Shown here one piece after another: positions 32,621 to 44,621 of a stretch of 64,000 nt of DNA. Position numbers and translations under genes: made by a program. Origin of the DNA: Dactylorhiza incarnata (lineage: Eukaryota; Streptophyta; Magnoliopsida; Asparagales; Orchidaceae); NCBI GenBank assembly GCA_033032865.1, contig JAWHQI010000019.1, forward strand, positions 9,342,001 to 9,406,000. Direction: 5' to 3'. The first letter of the stretch is position 1; each line of letters begins with the position of its first letter. The notes beneath the pieces were generated by a model. That model saw only the letters and a list, made by a program, of their open reading frames with translations, was not told the DNA's origin and made no database searches.

Positions 32621-34600
32621 CCCGCATCCAAGCGAGCTTTGCCTTCTTCGGCGGGCTTTGCTTATATCCAAGTTAGAGACATCATTGAGCGGGCTTTGTC
32701 CGTAGCCAAGCGGGCTTTGATGACATTCAAGCAGGCCCCGTGCATTAATGTATACTTTAACTAATTCTTTATAAATGAATATTTATTATTAATTAAAAAA
32801 TATTGGTGAGATGAAGGGTCTGTTTAGCACGGCAATAACATATCTATAATTAAAAATGTATGAGTACGTTCGTGCGCTCAAGAAAAAAATTCGACTTTGA
32901 TTTTCGCAAGTGAAAAGTTTTTACGTCGCGATTTAGGTCACAGCTGATCAACTCCAGCGACGAGCCAACGAAGAATGCAATGAAGTTTCAGGTGCATCAC
33001 TCCAGCTTTAATTATATTTAATTATTTATACTTAAAAATATAATGCTGCCTATTTTTCTCCTCTAATATTTCTCCAAGCCTATTTAATATTTCATTTTCC
33101 CTCCTTTTTTCCTTTTTCCCTGCACTTGTACTTCGCCATTTTTTCATTTTTCCCTCCACTTATTCTTTTCGTCGATCAATGCCCTAAAATCCCGCCCGCA
33201 CCTCTTCCTCCCTCCCTCATCCATCCGACTCAGCTCCTCGCCGTCTCTTCTACGATCGACGCCACCATCATTGTTAAGATGTTGCTACTCCCTTATCGTC
33301 CATCTCCGTCACTTATGTATTTCTCAATCCCCCTTTCTCTTCGTTGAAGCTACTTGGATCCTCGATGCCCTAAAATCCTGCTGCCAATCGTCTCTCTCTC
33401 ACTACTTGGTTTGATTTGGTGAATCTGCCCACGACCCCATCCCGTCCTCCCCTACTCGCGCGAAGAGGACGCATGTGCCATTGCGCCTCTCCATTCTCTG
33501 GTGAGACATGACCTCCTTCCTCCGGACCTTCTTCTCTGGCGACGACAACAGCCTTCTTCTCTCTGGCGGCCGGAAGGTGTGTTTTTCTGGGTTTTTTTTT
33601 TCATCTTCCTTAATGTCGTGACTAAGAAGCTGGTGTGATGGGTTTTTGATGGTTTTTTGATTGGATTTTGAGATTTAGCAGTTGATTTGCTTGTTGTATG
33701 AATTTTTTTAGGCATTTTGTTAGGATTTGGGATTTTGGTTTTTCTAGTGTTTTGTGAATTTATTGGTTGGGTTTTGTGGGTTTTTTAGATTCCTAATGGA
33801 GGTATTGTATATGTATTCACGGTGATGAATTTGTTTAGATTTTAATTTGAGGCTTTAGGTATTATGTGTGTTTCATTGTGATGTTCATGATATTGTGTTA
33901 TATGTATGTATGCGTGCTTATGTGTATTTGTTTGTGTGTGCTTTATGTATGTGTATGCTTTTGTGTGATTTGTGTATGTTCTTATGTTTATGTGTGCTTA
34001 TGTGTGGATGAAATTGTGTGTATATGTGTATGTGTTTTGTGTTGGTATGGTATGTGATTTGTGTATGTCCTTATGTTTGTGTGCCCTAGAATTTATCCAA
34101 TCACAGTTTCAGTGTTTATGTTCTAACTTTGATATTCTTCATTAGTAGTATCAAGATTTCACAGAACTCAAGAATCACCATCTATTTTATGATGCAAAAG
34201 TACTTATTTTTCATATGAATGTTCTAACTTTGATATGCTTTATAAGGTTGAGGTTATAATTTGGAGGATGGAATAACAATGTGAGTATTTCACGTCGAGC
34301 TTTGTTTTGACAATAAATAAGGGCTCAAGGAAGGATTCTAACCAAGCAATCTCCATCTTCATGCTTAGAAATCTATAGAGAAAAATATATAATATAAAGG
34401 TAAAAAATTATAATGAGTTTATGTGGGTTAGACTCGGGCATTGTTCAAATTTGGATAATGTTTTCCCAATGTAAAAAAATTATTTCATCTTAGTTGAACC
34501 AAACTATTTCAAATTTGGATAATGTTTACCCAATGTAAAAAAATGTGATTGGATAAAGATTGGACATATGATAGTTAGGTTAAGTTAATATGAGACTGAC
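32621..34600. other. CACTA interior with GCGGGCTTTG repeats and a promoter-like stretch
   Basis: About 32605-32750 has roughly five copies of a GCGGGCTTTG...ATCCAAG unit spaced 35-45 bp. About 33050-33600 is pyrimidine-rich and resembles a plant 5' untranslated region followed by T-rich, intron-like sequence to about 33900. Then a GT-rich low-complexity run follows (33860-34080). No coding sequence is recognised. This could be captured gene sequence or the element's own 5' gene region. Confidence 0.4.
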
Positions 34601-35975
34601 CTGACCAATTGATTGAACACACATATATACACACATATATAAACACTCAATTAACACACATATACACACACACACACTCCTCATTTCACACACATATACA
34701 CATTAACACACACACATCAACAACAACATACACACTCAATTAAACACACACACACACACACACAAATCACATACACACACATATATATACACACACAAAC
34801 CTCATTTCACACACATATACACATTAACACACACACACACAGCAACAACAACATACACACTCAATTAAACACATACACACAAATCACATACACACAAACA
34901 TATATACACACACACACTCCTCATTTCGCACACATATACACATTAACACACACACACACACACATCAACAACAACATACACACTCAATTAAACACACACA
35001 AACACATATATACACACACACTCCTCATTTCACACACATATACACATTAACACACACACAGCAATAACAACATACACACTCAATTAAACACACACACAAA
35101 TCACATACACACACACACACATATATACACACACTCCTCATTTCATACACATATACACATTAACACACACACAGCAACAACATACACACTCAATTAAACA
35201 CACACACACACAAATCATATACACACACTCCTCATTTCACACACATAAACACATTAACACACACACAGCAACAACAACATACACACTCAATTAAACACAC
35301 ACACACACAAATCACATACACACAAATATATACACACACACACACACACACTCATTTCACACACATATACACATTAACACACACAACAACAACAACAACA
35401 ACAACAACATACACACTCAATTAAACACACACACAAATCACATACACACACATATATACACACACACTCCTCATTTCACACACATATACACATTAAAACA
35501 CACACAGCAACAACAACATACACACTCAATTAAACACACACACACAAATCATATACACACACATATATACACACACTCCTCATTTCACACACATATACAC
35601 ATTAACACACACACAACAACAACAACATACACACTCAATTAAACACACACACACACAAATCACATACACACACATATATACACACACACTCCTCATTTCA
35701 CACACATATACACATTAACACACACACAACAACAACAACATACACACTCAATTAAACACACACACACAAATCACATACACACACACACATATATACACAC
35801 ACACACTCCTCATTTCACACACATATACACATTAACACACACACAGCAACAACAACATACACACTCAAATAAACACACACACACAAATCACATACACACA
35901 CATATATACACACACACTCCTCATTTCACACACATATACACATTAACACACACACACAGCAACAACAACATACAG
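34601..35975. repeat. Minisatellite of 12 units of about 113 bp in the CACTA element
   Basis: Each unit holds CTCCTCATTTCACACACATA, CACATTAACACACAC, CAACAACAACATACACACTC, AATTAAACACACAC and CAAATCACATACACAC. TCATTTC landmarks lie at 34681, 34802, 34921, 35024, 35138, 35232, 35352, 35471, 35580, 35693, 35810 and 35921, giving spacings of 94-121 bp. Length variation comes from the CA runs between landmarks. Confidence 0.95.
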
Positions 35976-36214
35976 CAATAAAAAAAAGTATTATTAGTAT
36001 TAGATATTACTTTGCAGCTCTACTCTTTCCATGGATTCATTAATGCAGCAATGTATTTTATGAACACGAAAACAGGGAAGAAGGATAGAGTGCTGCTGCC
36101 ATTAATGGGGCTGAGGGAAGAAGGAATCCCATCAAGAATCTCAACCTGATACATATTGATGCAGTCCTCCCATGGCGGCAAGCTCATCGACCAAAACAGG
36201 GGAAATTACAGAAG

Positions 36215-36420
36215 CTACAGTAAAAACAGGGGATTTCGGTAGGGCAGCGGGATCTACGTCGACGGCGGCGAAGGGATTGCGGTAGGGCAGTGGGATCGAC
36301 ATTGACGACGACGAAGGGATTGCGGTGGGGCAGCGGGATCGACGTCGACGATGACGAAGGGATCACGGTAGGACAGCGGGATCGACATCGACGATGAGGG
36401 GATCGACGAACTTCATTAAA
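36215..36420. repeat. GC-rich tandem repeat in the CACTA element
   Basis: About four copies of a unit of roughly 45-50 bp containing GGGATCGACGTCGACGA, CGAAGGGATTGCGGTAGG and GCAGC. It creates a short Arg/Pro-rich ORF on the minus strand that I do not accept as a gene. Confidence 0.8.
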
Positions 36421-37351
36421 CGGAGCTGTGGTTTATCGCCGTCGACGACAACAAAAGGGGGGATTAGGATATCGCAGCTCGTGATGGGTAGGGTATCGGG
36501 AGAGACAAATAACAGAGCTTTTGCGGTCCACCGCAGTTCCAAGTTGCGGCTGGGGGTATAAAGAAAATTGTGGAATTAAAGATACGGCTTTTTAGTCATA
36601 AGCTGAACCAAACGCAGCTATTAGACGAACCTCTGTTTTCTGGAAACCGCACAGCATCTAATCAGCACAACCAAATGCATACTAAAACATATCTAACATA
36701 TAATTTAGCCATCTAGTTTGCAGACAATTTGAGCATACATTGGACTTGCAAGAAAAGCGGGTCCTAGTACACTAGTCTTCCATTCAGTGCAAGGTCTCGG
36801 GATAGGTAGTACACTAGGCATCCATTCAGTGCAAGGTCTTGCTTTCAAAAGAGAGTTGCATTTAAGAAGGTTAGATCACTCATTCTCAGATCCCTTCATA
36901 GAAATTCTGCTAGAAGAAGCATTTTCATTATAAATATTGTTACCTTATTGACTATACTCACTCAATTTTAGAACTTGCTTGATGTTATTAATGAGCTAGA
37001 AGCTTTGAAGCCACTCGCACAACATCAAGTTGATGAAATTAAAATGGGGAATATCCATCAAACTGTTGGAGTGGACCATAATTCTTATGATCCAGCTTTT
37101 GCTAGAAATCATCTCTCCTCAAATTATTTTACCTCAAATTGTTGTATTAGCAAAAATAGTGAATATAAACTTTCAGTTTATCTTTTAATTTACAGGAATT
37201 TTAACTTGCCTAATCCAAAGGAAGAAACATTATCCAAACACTCCATTCTCAAGTTTTCAAATCTCATTCCAGTTAACTCTTTCTCTGGCTTTATCTGATT
37301 AATATTTAACTCATGTTCAAATTCTAAGTTTTTTCTTCATTAATGGCTTAG
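36421..37351 (+). other. CACTA interior, possible captured gene piece
   Basis: A frame at 36975-37298 reads LLDVINELEALKPLAQHQVDEI just upstream of its first-half core, then MGNIHQTVGVDHNSYDPAF and an AT-rich tail. The first part has normal-looking amino-acid composition and could be an exon remnant, but I do not recognise the family. The rest shows nothing beyond AT-rich sequence. Confidence 0.3.
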
Positions 37352-37494
37352 ATTGAGAATGAGTTTGGGCCGCTGGAGTATGGGGCCGGAGCTCCGGTGA
37401 AAGCTTATGCAAGCTGGGTTGTTGGCATGGATGTTGTCCTGGAGACCGGGGTTGTGTGGGCCATGTGCAAGTAAAATGATGCATCTACTTCCTG
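37352..37494 (+). pseudogene. Captured beta-galactosidase (GH35) exon fragment inside the CACTA element
   Basis: After an acceptor-like ATGGCTTAG the frame reads [20 protein letters not shown], then [20 protein letters not shown], a TAA (37472-37474) and NDASTSW before a GTTAGT donor-like site. Plant glycoside hydrolase family 35 beta-galactosidases have the signature ending E-N-E-[FY], with the Glu acid/base, and then a conserved G-P-...-G-A-...-Y--W---M---L-TGV-W-MCK block. Intron-like flanks suggest a genomic copy and not a cDNA. The remainder of the enzyme (TIM barrel, sugar-binding parts) is absent, so it has no catalytic role here. Orientation is plus. Confidence 0.75.
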
Positions 37495-38149
37495 GTTAGT
37501 GCTCCCAGCTCTCTCTATTTATCCTATTCTTGCTTTTACTTGGATGGAATTGAAATTTTAAGGCTAGTTTTCATTTCTAGCATGCATATTTAGACATTCA
37601 TATCAGTGTATGTTTCCAGTTGGAAGCTTTTCATGTCAGTCCTACAACAATGAGATGAACTCTCTCAATGATATTCACAAAACTTAAGCTTTATGAGCAG
37701 ATTAGTCTAACATGGGACAAATATGACTATATTTGGTACATTACATAAGTGTCCAAATCCTTATATCTGTGTTTGATACCTTCTCCCTTATACTTGTAAT
37801 ATTTCATTTTGTTTAGTTATTTCATTTTTTTATTCCTTGGTTTGAATTTTAAACTTCAATTTGTTTTTGTTTTAGGCATCGTTTGGCGCACCTTATTTGC
37901 TCCGGTGAGTTGGGTAAAAAATGCCATTAGCGTAGATTGTATGTTCGGCAAGACAAAGGTTATGACCGCTGCCAAGAAATTGATGATGATCAAAGAGACG
38001 TGTACATGCATGTAAGGACTTTCCCCATTATCTATCTCCATGAGCTGTCTTCATGTACATTTGTTATATTTTTTTATTAAAATATTGAAATCAAGAAATA
38101 ATTTGTACACAGGAAGAAATTAAGAAATACTTTTTAAACATGTGTGTGT
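37495..38149. other. CACTA interior after the beta-galactosidase exon
   Basis: AT-rich, intron-like sequence. A 68-residue ORF at 37809-38015 (VDCMFGKTKVMTAAKKLMMI) has no recognised family. No supported gene. Confidence 0.35.
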
Positions 38150-38650
38150 GCATGTGCAGTTTGGGCAAACTGTATGTGCAGTTTGGGCAAACTGCATGTG
38201 CAGTTTGGGCAAAGTGCATGTGCAGTTTGGGAAAATTGCAGCTAAGTGTATGTGTCAGTGTGTGAGTGCGTGTGTGTGTGTTGTTTTTAAGAGTTGTATA
38301 TTAAAGGGAGTAAAATGTTAAGTGCAGTGAAGTGTGTGTGGTGTTTTTAAGAGTTGTGCAGTGAAGTGTGTGTGATGTTAAGTGAATCGAAATGTCTGTG
38401 TGTATGTGTGCTATTTCAAGAGTTGTGTATGTGCGTGTGATGTTAAGTGCAGCGTGTGTGCTTTTTTATGAGTTTTGTATGTGCGCGTGTGATGTTAAGT
38501 GTAGTGAAATGTGTGCATGTGTGTGCTGTTTTAAGAGTTGTGCAGTGAAGTGTGTGCGATCAATGTTAAGTGCAGTAAACTGTGTGCGTGCTGTACGTCT
38601 TAAAGAGTTGTGTAGTGAAGTGTGTGATCTTAAGTGCATTGAATTGTCAT
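38150..38650. repeat. Two tandem arrays near the right end of the CACTA element
   Basis: At 38150-38240 there are four copies of a 22-bp unit TGTGCAGTTTGGGCAAACTG. From about 38260 to 38650 there are several diverged copies of a 55-70-bp unit built from GTTTTAAGAGTTGTG, CAGTGAAGTGTGTG and ATGTTAAGTGCAG. ORFs across this stretch are products of the repeats. Confidence 0.85.
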
Positions 38651-39179
38651 TAACAGGTGATCTTAATTTCAGAACATTACAACTAAACAGTGAACTCCCT
38701 CATGACCTTAATTTCAGTGTGAACTAAACAATGGGCGGCAAGTCTGTGTTTTATTGTACGCTTGTTTAATGGGGTGTGTATGGATTATGTATGTATGGAT
38801 ATGAGTTTGTATGGATGTTTCTGCTCTCATTTATTTGTAGGGTGATCTTAATTGCTCTCTTTTATTTGTAGGGTGCTCGAGCATTGACCGACAAGTGACG
38901 AAAGATTCATTAGTCAGAAAGTAATGGACGATTCATTTTTCGAAAAATGACGGAAGATTTATTAGAAACATGTTGATCTTGTAATGTAATATTGTATTAT
39001 TTTAGAAGAGATAATAATAACTTGTACTCAATGTAATACTTTTTGGTGTGAATAAATACATGTTGATCTTGTTATGAAATATTAAATATATTTGTGTTTT
39101 CAAGATTATTATTTGTAATAAAATCTTAGGTACACAAAAAATAGAAATGTAATATTTTTGATATATAAATGAATTGGCT

Positions 39180-39574
39180 GTAGTAAGAAGAATGAAAAAC
39201 AAATGTAACGATTTTTTCGTTACTATTGTTTAATCTATTGTAACGAAATAATGTTTATTATACTTTATTGTAACGAAATAGTTTTAATCATAACTATTTT
39301 TTTGTGAGGAAAAAATAACATTCGTAACGAAATAATATTTATTGTGACCAATTTATTGTGAGGAAGAATCTCTTTTTGGTGAGAAAGTATCATTTGTTAC
39401 AATTACTTTATTTGTAACGACATGCATACATTCGTTACAAGAACCTTTAGCGTCGAGCTTTAAAGGAGGACCGTTACTTAAAGTTTTTTTTCGTTACCAA
39501 AGAGTTTTTGTAACGAATTTTGGCACTTATTGTAACGAATTAGGTCCTTACTCTAAGTGCAGTTTGTTGTAGTG
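39180..39574. repeat. Right terminal inverted repeat and subterminal repeats of the CACTA element
   Basis: Between about 39205 and 39545 there are many GTAACGAA, TTCGTTAC and TTGTAACGA units. The terminal repeat 39544-39574 ends AGTTTGTTGTAGTG. Target duplication GCT follows. The stretch from 38651 to 39180 is AT-rich and shows no gene. Confidence 0.85.
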
Positions 39575-41400
39575 GCTGGTCTAGTTCTTCTGTCTTGACA
39601 GGAAATGAAAAGGATTTGGAAAGGATGTCTATACAAGACACACCCAGCTGCAGCAAAGCATATTCTGATGCTGCCATCCCTGAAGAGGAAGAAGTCCATG
39701 CTGATGAAGAAACTACTGAACCAACAGAAACAGCACAGTAAGCTGAGAACAGACTGCCTACAGCTGTAGGACATCTAAGAGATCATTCAAGAGAACAAAT
39801 AATTGGAGATCAGAATCAAGGTGTATTAACCAGTAGCAGGGCTCATAATGAGGACCTATTCTTGATCTTCCTATCACAAATGGAGCCCAAGAAGTTTGAA
39901 GAAGCCAACCAAGACACTTTTTGGATTCAAGCTATGCAAGAAGAGCTTCTACAATTCAAGAGATGCAAGGTATGGAAATTAGTGCCCAAACCTCAAGGAC
40001 ACAATATCATAGGTACCAAATGGATTTACAGGAACAAGTTAGATGAAAATGGCACAATCATAAAGAACAAGGCAAGGTTGGTTGCCAAGGGGTATAGATA
40101 GGAAGAAGGGATAGACTTTGATCAAACCTTTGCCCATGTTGCAAGGTTAGAAGCAATTAGGCTATTCCATGCCTATGATGCCCACAAGGGGTTCATAGTA
40201 TATCAAATGGATGTCAAATTAGCCTTCCTTAATGGTGATTTTAAGGAAGAGGTATATGTTGAACAACCATCAGGTTTTGTGCATCCAACCATTTCTAATC
40301 ATGTATACTTACTTAGGAAAGCTATTTATGGTTTAAAGCAAGCCACCAGGGCTTGGTATGAGACCTTGTCTAGCTTTCTCATCAAGAACAAGTCTTGAGG
40401 GGAAAGATAGATAGTACATTGTTTCTTAGGGAAACAAGGGGCAAGTGTCTCCTAGTCCAAATATATGTTGATGACATAATATTTGGGTCTACTGATGACA
40501 ACCTCTGCAAAAAGTTTGCCGACCTAATCCTGGGGGAGTTTGAGATGAGCAGTATGGGAGAACTCAATTACTTTTTAGGCCTCCAAGTAAAACAGTCTGA
40601 TGAAGGTATATTCATCTCTCAGACCAAGTACACTGGGGAGCTTATCAAGAAGTTTGGGATGAAATCAGCTTCCACCATAAAAACTCCCATGGGGTCCAAC
40701 ATTTCCCTGGACAAGGATGAGAAGGGCAAGGCCTTTGATGAATCCACGTACATGTGCATCATTGGATCCATGTTATATTTAACTGCTAGTAGACCAGATA
40801 TTATGTATGCTACATGTGTGTGCGCTAGGTACCAGACATGTCTTAAGGAATCTCACTACTCAGGTGCAAAGAGGATTCTGAGATACCTTAAAGGCAGCCT
40901 ACATCTTGGCCTTTGGTACCCTAAGAACAATGATTTTGAACTAACAAGATTTTCAGATGCAGATTTTGCAGGCTACAAAGAAGACAGGAAAAGCACAAGT
41001 GGCACTTTTCAGTTCTTAGGAAGAAGGTTGATATCATGGAGCAGCAAAAAGCAGACAAGTGTGGCTATTTCCACTAATGAGTCTGAATATATTGCTGCAG
41101 GGAGCTGTTGTGCACATTTATTGTGGATTCAACACCAGCTAGAGGACTACAACCTCAAGGTAAGTAACTCTCCTCTTTATTGTGACTCATCCAGTGCAAT
41201 CTCTATTGCTAAGAATCCTGTCTCTCACAGCAGGACTAAACATATATAGATAAGATATCATTTTATAAGAGAACATGTAGAATCTCAAGATATCTGCCTT
41301 GAATTTGTCCACACTGACAATCAAGTGGCTGATATCTTCACTAACCATTGGATGAGGCCAAGTTTAATATTTTCAAAATTTAACTAGGGATGTTAAATGT
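39575..41400 (+). pseudogene. Copia reverse transcriptase and RNase H (Sirevirus-like)
   Basis: After a linker (SSVLTGNEKDLERMSIQDTP), RT begins MEPKKFEEANQDTFWIQAMQ, VWKLVPKPQGHNIIGTKWIY and KARLVAKGY, with an in-frame TAG at 40099-40101. Then come [37 protein letters not shown], a shift near 40397, and the catalytic LVQIYVDDIIFGSTDDN. RNase H shows FSDADFAGYKEDRKSTSG, NESEYIAAGSC, YCDSSSAISIAKNPVSHSRT and HTDNQVADIFT. A TAG follows TKHI at 41247-41249. The domain order is complete, with only a few lesions. Confidence 0.92.
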
Positions 41401-41559
41401 TGAATAGTGTAACACACTTCATTCTTTCAATCATGTATGATATACTGCTTGACTTGTTATAACTTAAAGTGGTAACACATCAACCCTAATAGTGACATGA
41501 CTAAGCCTTCAAACAATCATATCTCAATTATGGTTTGGTAGTAAGACCAGCTAAAATAG

Positions 41560-41830
41560 AACAATCTGTTTCAGCCGAGCCGCTGAGACAACTGGGAAAA
41601 GTCTCAGCTGAACCACTGAGACGACTAAATCTGTCCCAGCGGCTGTAGTGTTCTGTCCCAGTGGATAGGTCACCGTCCCAGCGGTTCCACTGAGACGGGG
41701 TGGAATCATTATAAATTGTCTAAGCGCAACCCCAGTTTACCCACCTACACTCACAATTATAAGAGCAATTAAATCTAATTACTAGGTTTAATTTTACCTA
41801 AGTCTTAAGCCATATAAATCGCCAATCTGC
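41560..41830 (+). promoter_or_regulatory. Putative internal promoter upstream of the env-like ORF
   Basis: Repeats of CCGCTGAGAC / GTCCCAGCGG type fill 41570-41700, including GTCTCAGCTGAACCACTGAG (41601), which differs by one base from the U3 of this element's own LTR (45249). A TATAAAT box at 41813-41819 lies about 100 bp before the ATG at 41917. The related element at 13089-13320 has the same arrangement. Whether transcription starts here is inference. Confidence 0.55.
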
Positions 41831-41916
41831 TTAGTGAAAGTCACACGACCCTTCTCTTCCAGCCGCCAAGATGAATCACCTTCACTTCCATCCCAGCGCA
41901 CTCGTCTACAATAACA

Positions 41917-44621
41917 ATGAATCCCAAAAGCTCTAAAGATCTTCTTAATGGATATGAGATTGTCAGAAATGTCTTTGCTCATGCTTCTTAAGATATCAAG
42001 GGAGTGATTCAACTCCTTGAAGACCAAGGATTAGAATTCCTTCTCTCTGAACCAAGCACCATTCTCAAAACTGAAGTTCTGGAATGGCTTAGTCATGCCA
42101 ATTTATACTCCTCCATGTCATCCATCAAATCCAAGATAGGAGAAGTGAGGATAAAAGTCACCCCAGCCAAGATAGAGAAAGCCCTTCATCTTCCTACCTG
42201 CAGCTCAAGTGAGGAAGAAGAAATCTCTGAGAATGACAAGAAGAAAGCATTGAAATGGACTGAATATAATGATGCCAAGACTGGATCATTAAAGTGGAAA
42301 TTCTTCAATCAGAGGGGGAAGTTATTATCAGACATTGTGGGAAAAGCTATCCTCTGCAAACCTAGTTCACATGATACTATATCCCAGTACATGTTTGACC
42401 TCATGACTAGGATAATTCTGAAAAAACAAACCTCATGGGGAGTAATGATCTTTCAAAGATTGAAGGAATGTTTACAAGCTCCCAATTTGTGAAGAATCTT
42501 GTCCCTGTATCTCATCCAATATTACCCAGACAAATTCAACAACTCCAAAGGATCAAGCCTTCACTATCTTAAAAGAATGGATATCAAGACCTTGGACAGA
42601 TTCACCAGGGTCCTTCCAATGAGTCAGCCCTCTGAGGCTAAAGGAAAAGAAACAATGACTACCAATCCTCCAAGAAAACTAGGCTGATCATGTCTAGTTC
42701 TGGACTGATCACTCAGATAAAGATGAAGATGTTGGTGCTGACATTGGGTCACACAGCATTCTTAATAGGGAGGCTACACTAAATGACTTGCCAACTGAAC
42801 CTGTCCACCCACAGCAACTGGACAAAGACATAACCACTGATCCTCTAGAACTGGAGTGTGCTCCATTTGAGGGGGAGAATCAACAAGAACCATCCCCCAT
42901 TGATATTACAAAAATCAATGATGCTGGTATGGACACAAGACCATCACCTCAGAATTTACAAGGTCAGATTGACACACTTATCCTCAATCTTGAAGAAAGA
43001 ATAAGAAACATTCCTGATACTGAACCAGCCCTGTGCTCATTACCTTCACAAGGAACATCTAGTACACCATATGAGGGGGAGAAGCACCAAGGGAAAAATG
43101 CTGAAAAAGATGAAGTTATAGCCTTCCTGGACTCAACTGACAAAGATGCTCTCTCTGAGGGGGAGGAGAAAGGAAATAATGATAATGATGATATGGATGA
43201 TGATCAGCTCCCCCTGATCAGATTGATGCAATGGCATCAGGAGCTGAGTTGGTGGATGCCCCAGCTGCAGTCCTGCATGAACCTCCAGTTCATATATAGA
43301 TCAATATTATCAATCCTCCAAGCTCACCAAGACCCCCAACCCCAGGGATAAACATTCAGCAAGCCTCCACCTCCAACTCATCTAATGAGAATCTTCTCAA
43401 TGTTATCTCCCTGCTGCTACAGTCTCACCTAACTTCCATAAAGACACAAGTAGATCAACCAATTACATCAGTCAGGGGATACATTGATCAGTTCATCTTG
43501 AATGTGAAAGCTGAGGTCATGACTGATGTCAAGGAAATAAAGGAAAACACTAACATCCTCACCAAACAGATGACCAAGTGGTTTGAACTTGCTGAGAGGA
43601 CAGTGATCAGTCAAAATACAATTCTAAGGTCCATGGACAAACATCTAAGACTATCTGAAGAGGATATGTCATATGTCAAAAACTATGTCAGCAAAACAGA
43701 TGAGGTGATAGAGAAATCAACAAACCATCTTTAAGATTATATCTATTCCACTGCCATGGAGTTGGATCAAGAACCTGACAGGTACAAGGATGAGTTAAAA
43801 GCTGACATTGCCAATGTCTCTCAATCCATTGCAGCCTCATTCACTGCCTCTCACTTCAATTCAAAAATGGGCAAACTGCAAGTGGTGCTTCACTCTGATG
43901 TTGAGAATGCCTTCCAAACCCTGTCTGGCACAATAACAACAACCAAGCAAGACCTCCATCAAAATATATATGAAGAAGCCAGAAAGGGGGAGGACACAAA
44001 TGCTATCATAAATTCTGACCTTACTCTGAAAGTTCTCCAAGATACAAGGATAGCCCTAAATCTTCCTATATTAGATGTCAATAGGGCAGAATACTAGGAT
44101 TTCCCTCATCAAGAGGCAATTGCCCAAGATAAGAGTCTGAAAAAGAGGAGGGAAAGGGAAAGGGCACTGCTGGCTGAAGAATTCATGGCCAGGCAAAGGG
44201 AGGTGCAGGATAGAGACCCTGACTATGAGCATTGGTGTGATGACTCCAAGGACATAATATTGAATACCTGGATAAGCCATGGTCAGGTCTGCAAGGATAT
44301 TTATAAGCTCTATCCATCTGAAGAATGGATAAAGCACCTTGAGAGAAATTCAAAAAGAGAAAAAGTGTTCAAAGCCAATCTGGTGAGGAAAGAAAATCCT
44401 AAGAGAATGCCTCCTAAATATATTCCTAAGCCATTCATGTATTTCCAAAGGCAAGTGAACAAGAGAGGAATTGCTGATATCAAGGCTGCCAATGCTGAAA
44501 AGAAGAAGTTTCCAGGTCAAGATAACACTGTTGTTGATGACATGATGATGCTTCAGTCAAAGGGAAAGAAGTAGTTGTTGACTCTCCTGAATGTTCTTCT
44601 TATAAGAAAAGAAAGCTTTGA
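41917..44621 (+). pseudogene. Env-like third ORF of the Sirevirus-like element
   Basis: It opens MNPKSSKDLLNGYEIV at ATG 41917. One frame holds to about 42687 with only TAA (41989-41991) and TGA (42490-42492) stops, reading RIKVTPAKIEKALHLP, LKWKFFNQRGKLLSDIVGKA and LKRMDIKTLDRFTRVLP. Further frames give an acidic middle (42788-43351), a helical stretch (43498-44097: VKEIKENTNILTKQM, LSEEDMSYVKNYVSK, FQTLSGTITTTKQDL) and a charged end (44185-44574: FMARQREVQDRDPDYEHW, LYPSEEWIKHLERN). The last codons, in a shifted frame, read SSYKKRKL. No membrane-length hydrophobic segment is seen. The intact form would be about 900 residues. Env-like is a positional label only. Confidence 0.85.

Larger units (their letters stand above)
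29162..39574. mobile_element. CACTA (En/Spm-type) DNA transposon with captured sequence, apparently non-autonomous
   Basis: 10,413 bp. The ends are inverted: CACTACAACAAATTGCACC at 29162 and the reverse complement of CACTACAACAAACTGCACT ending at 39574. Both are followed inward by GTAAGGAC after a short variable gap. The three-base target duplication GCT (29159-29161 and 39575-39577) matches the superfamily rule, and copia coding resumes on both sides. Many GTAACGAA / TTCGTTAC repeats lie near both ends. I find no recognisable transposase, so movement would need one supplied in trans. Confidence 0.9.

Noticed and set aside
31645..32764. Long ORFs on both strands (up to 164 codons)
   Set aside because: They are translations of CA/CAGA microsatellite (Thr-His or Cys-Val repeats) with no codon or domain signal.
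36184..36366. Minus-strand ORF rich in Arg and Pro
   Set aside because: Produced by the GATCGACGTCGACGA tandem repeat; no start context or homology.
32815..36690. hAT-type transposon between AAGGGTCTGTTTAGCACGGC and a CAACCAAATGCATAC-like end
   Set aside because: The end motifs are suggestive only; I could not match inverted ends or an eight-base target duplication.
36975..37298. Host gene encoding a 107-residue protein
   Set aside because: It lies inside the CACTA element, the second half is AT-rich with no normal composition, and no family is recognised.
29162..39574. Autonomous CACTA transposase gene
   Set aside because: I looked for long plus and minus frames with transposase-like composition and found none; the interior is repeats and short remnants.
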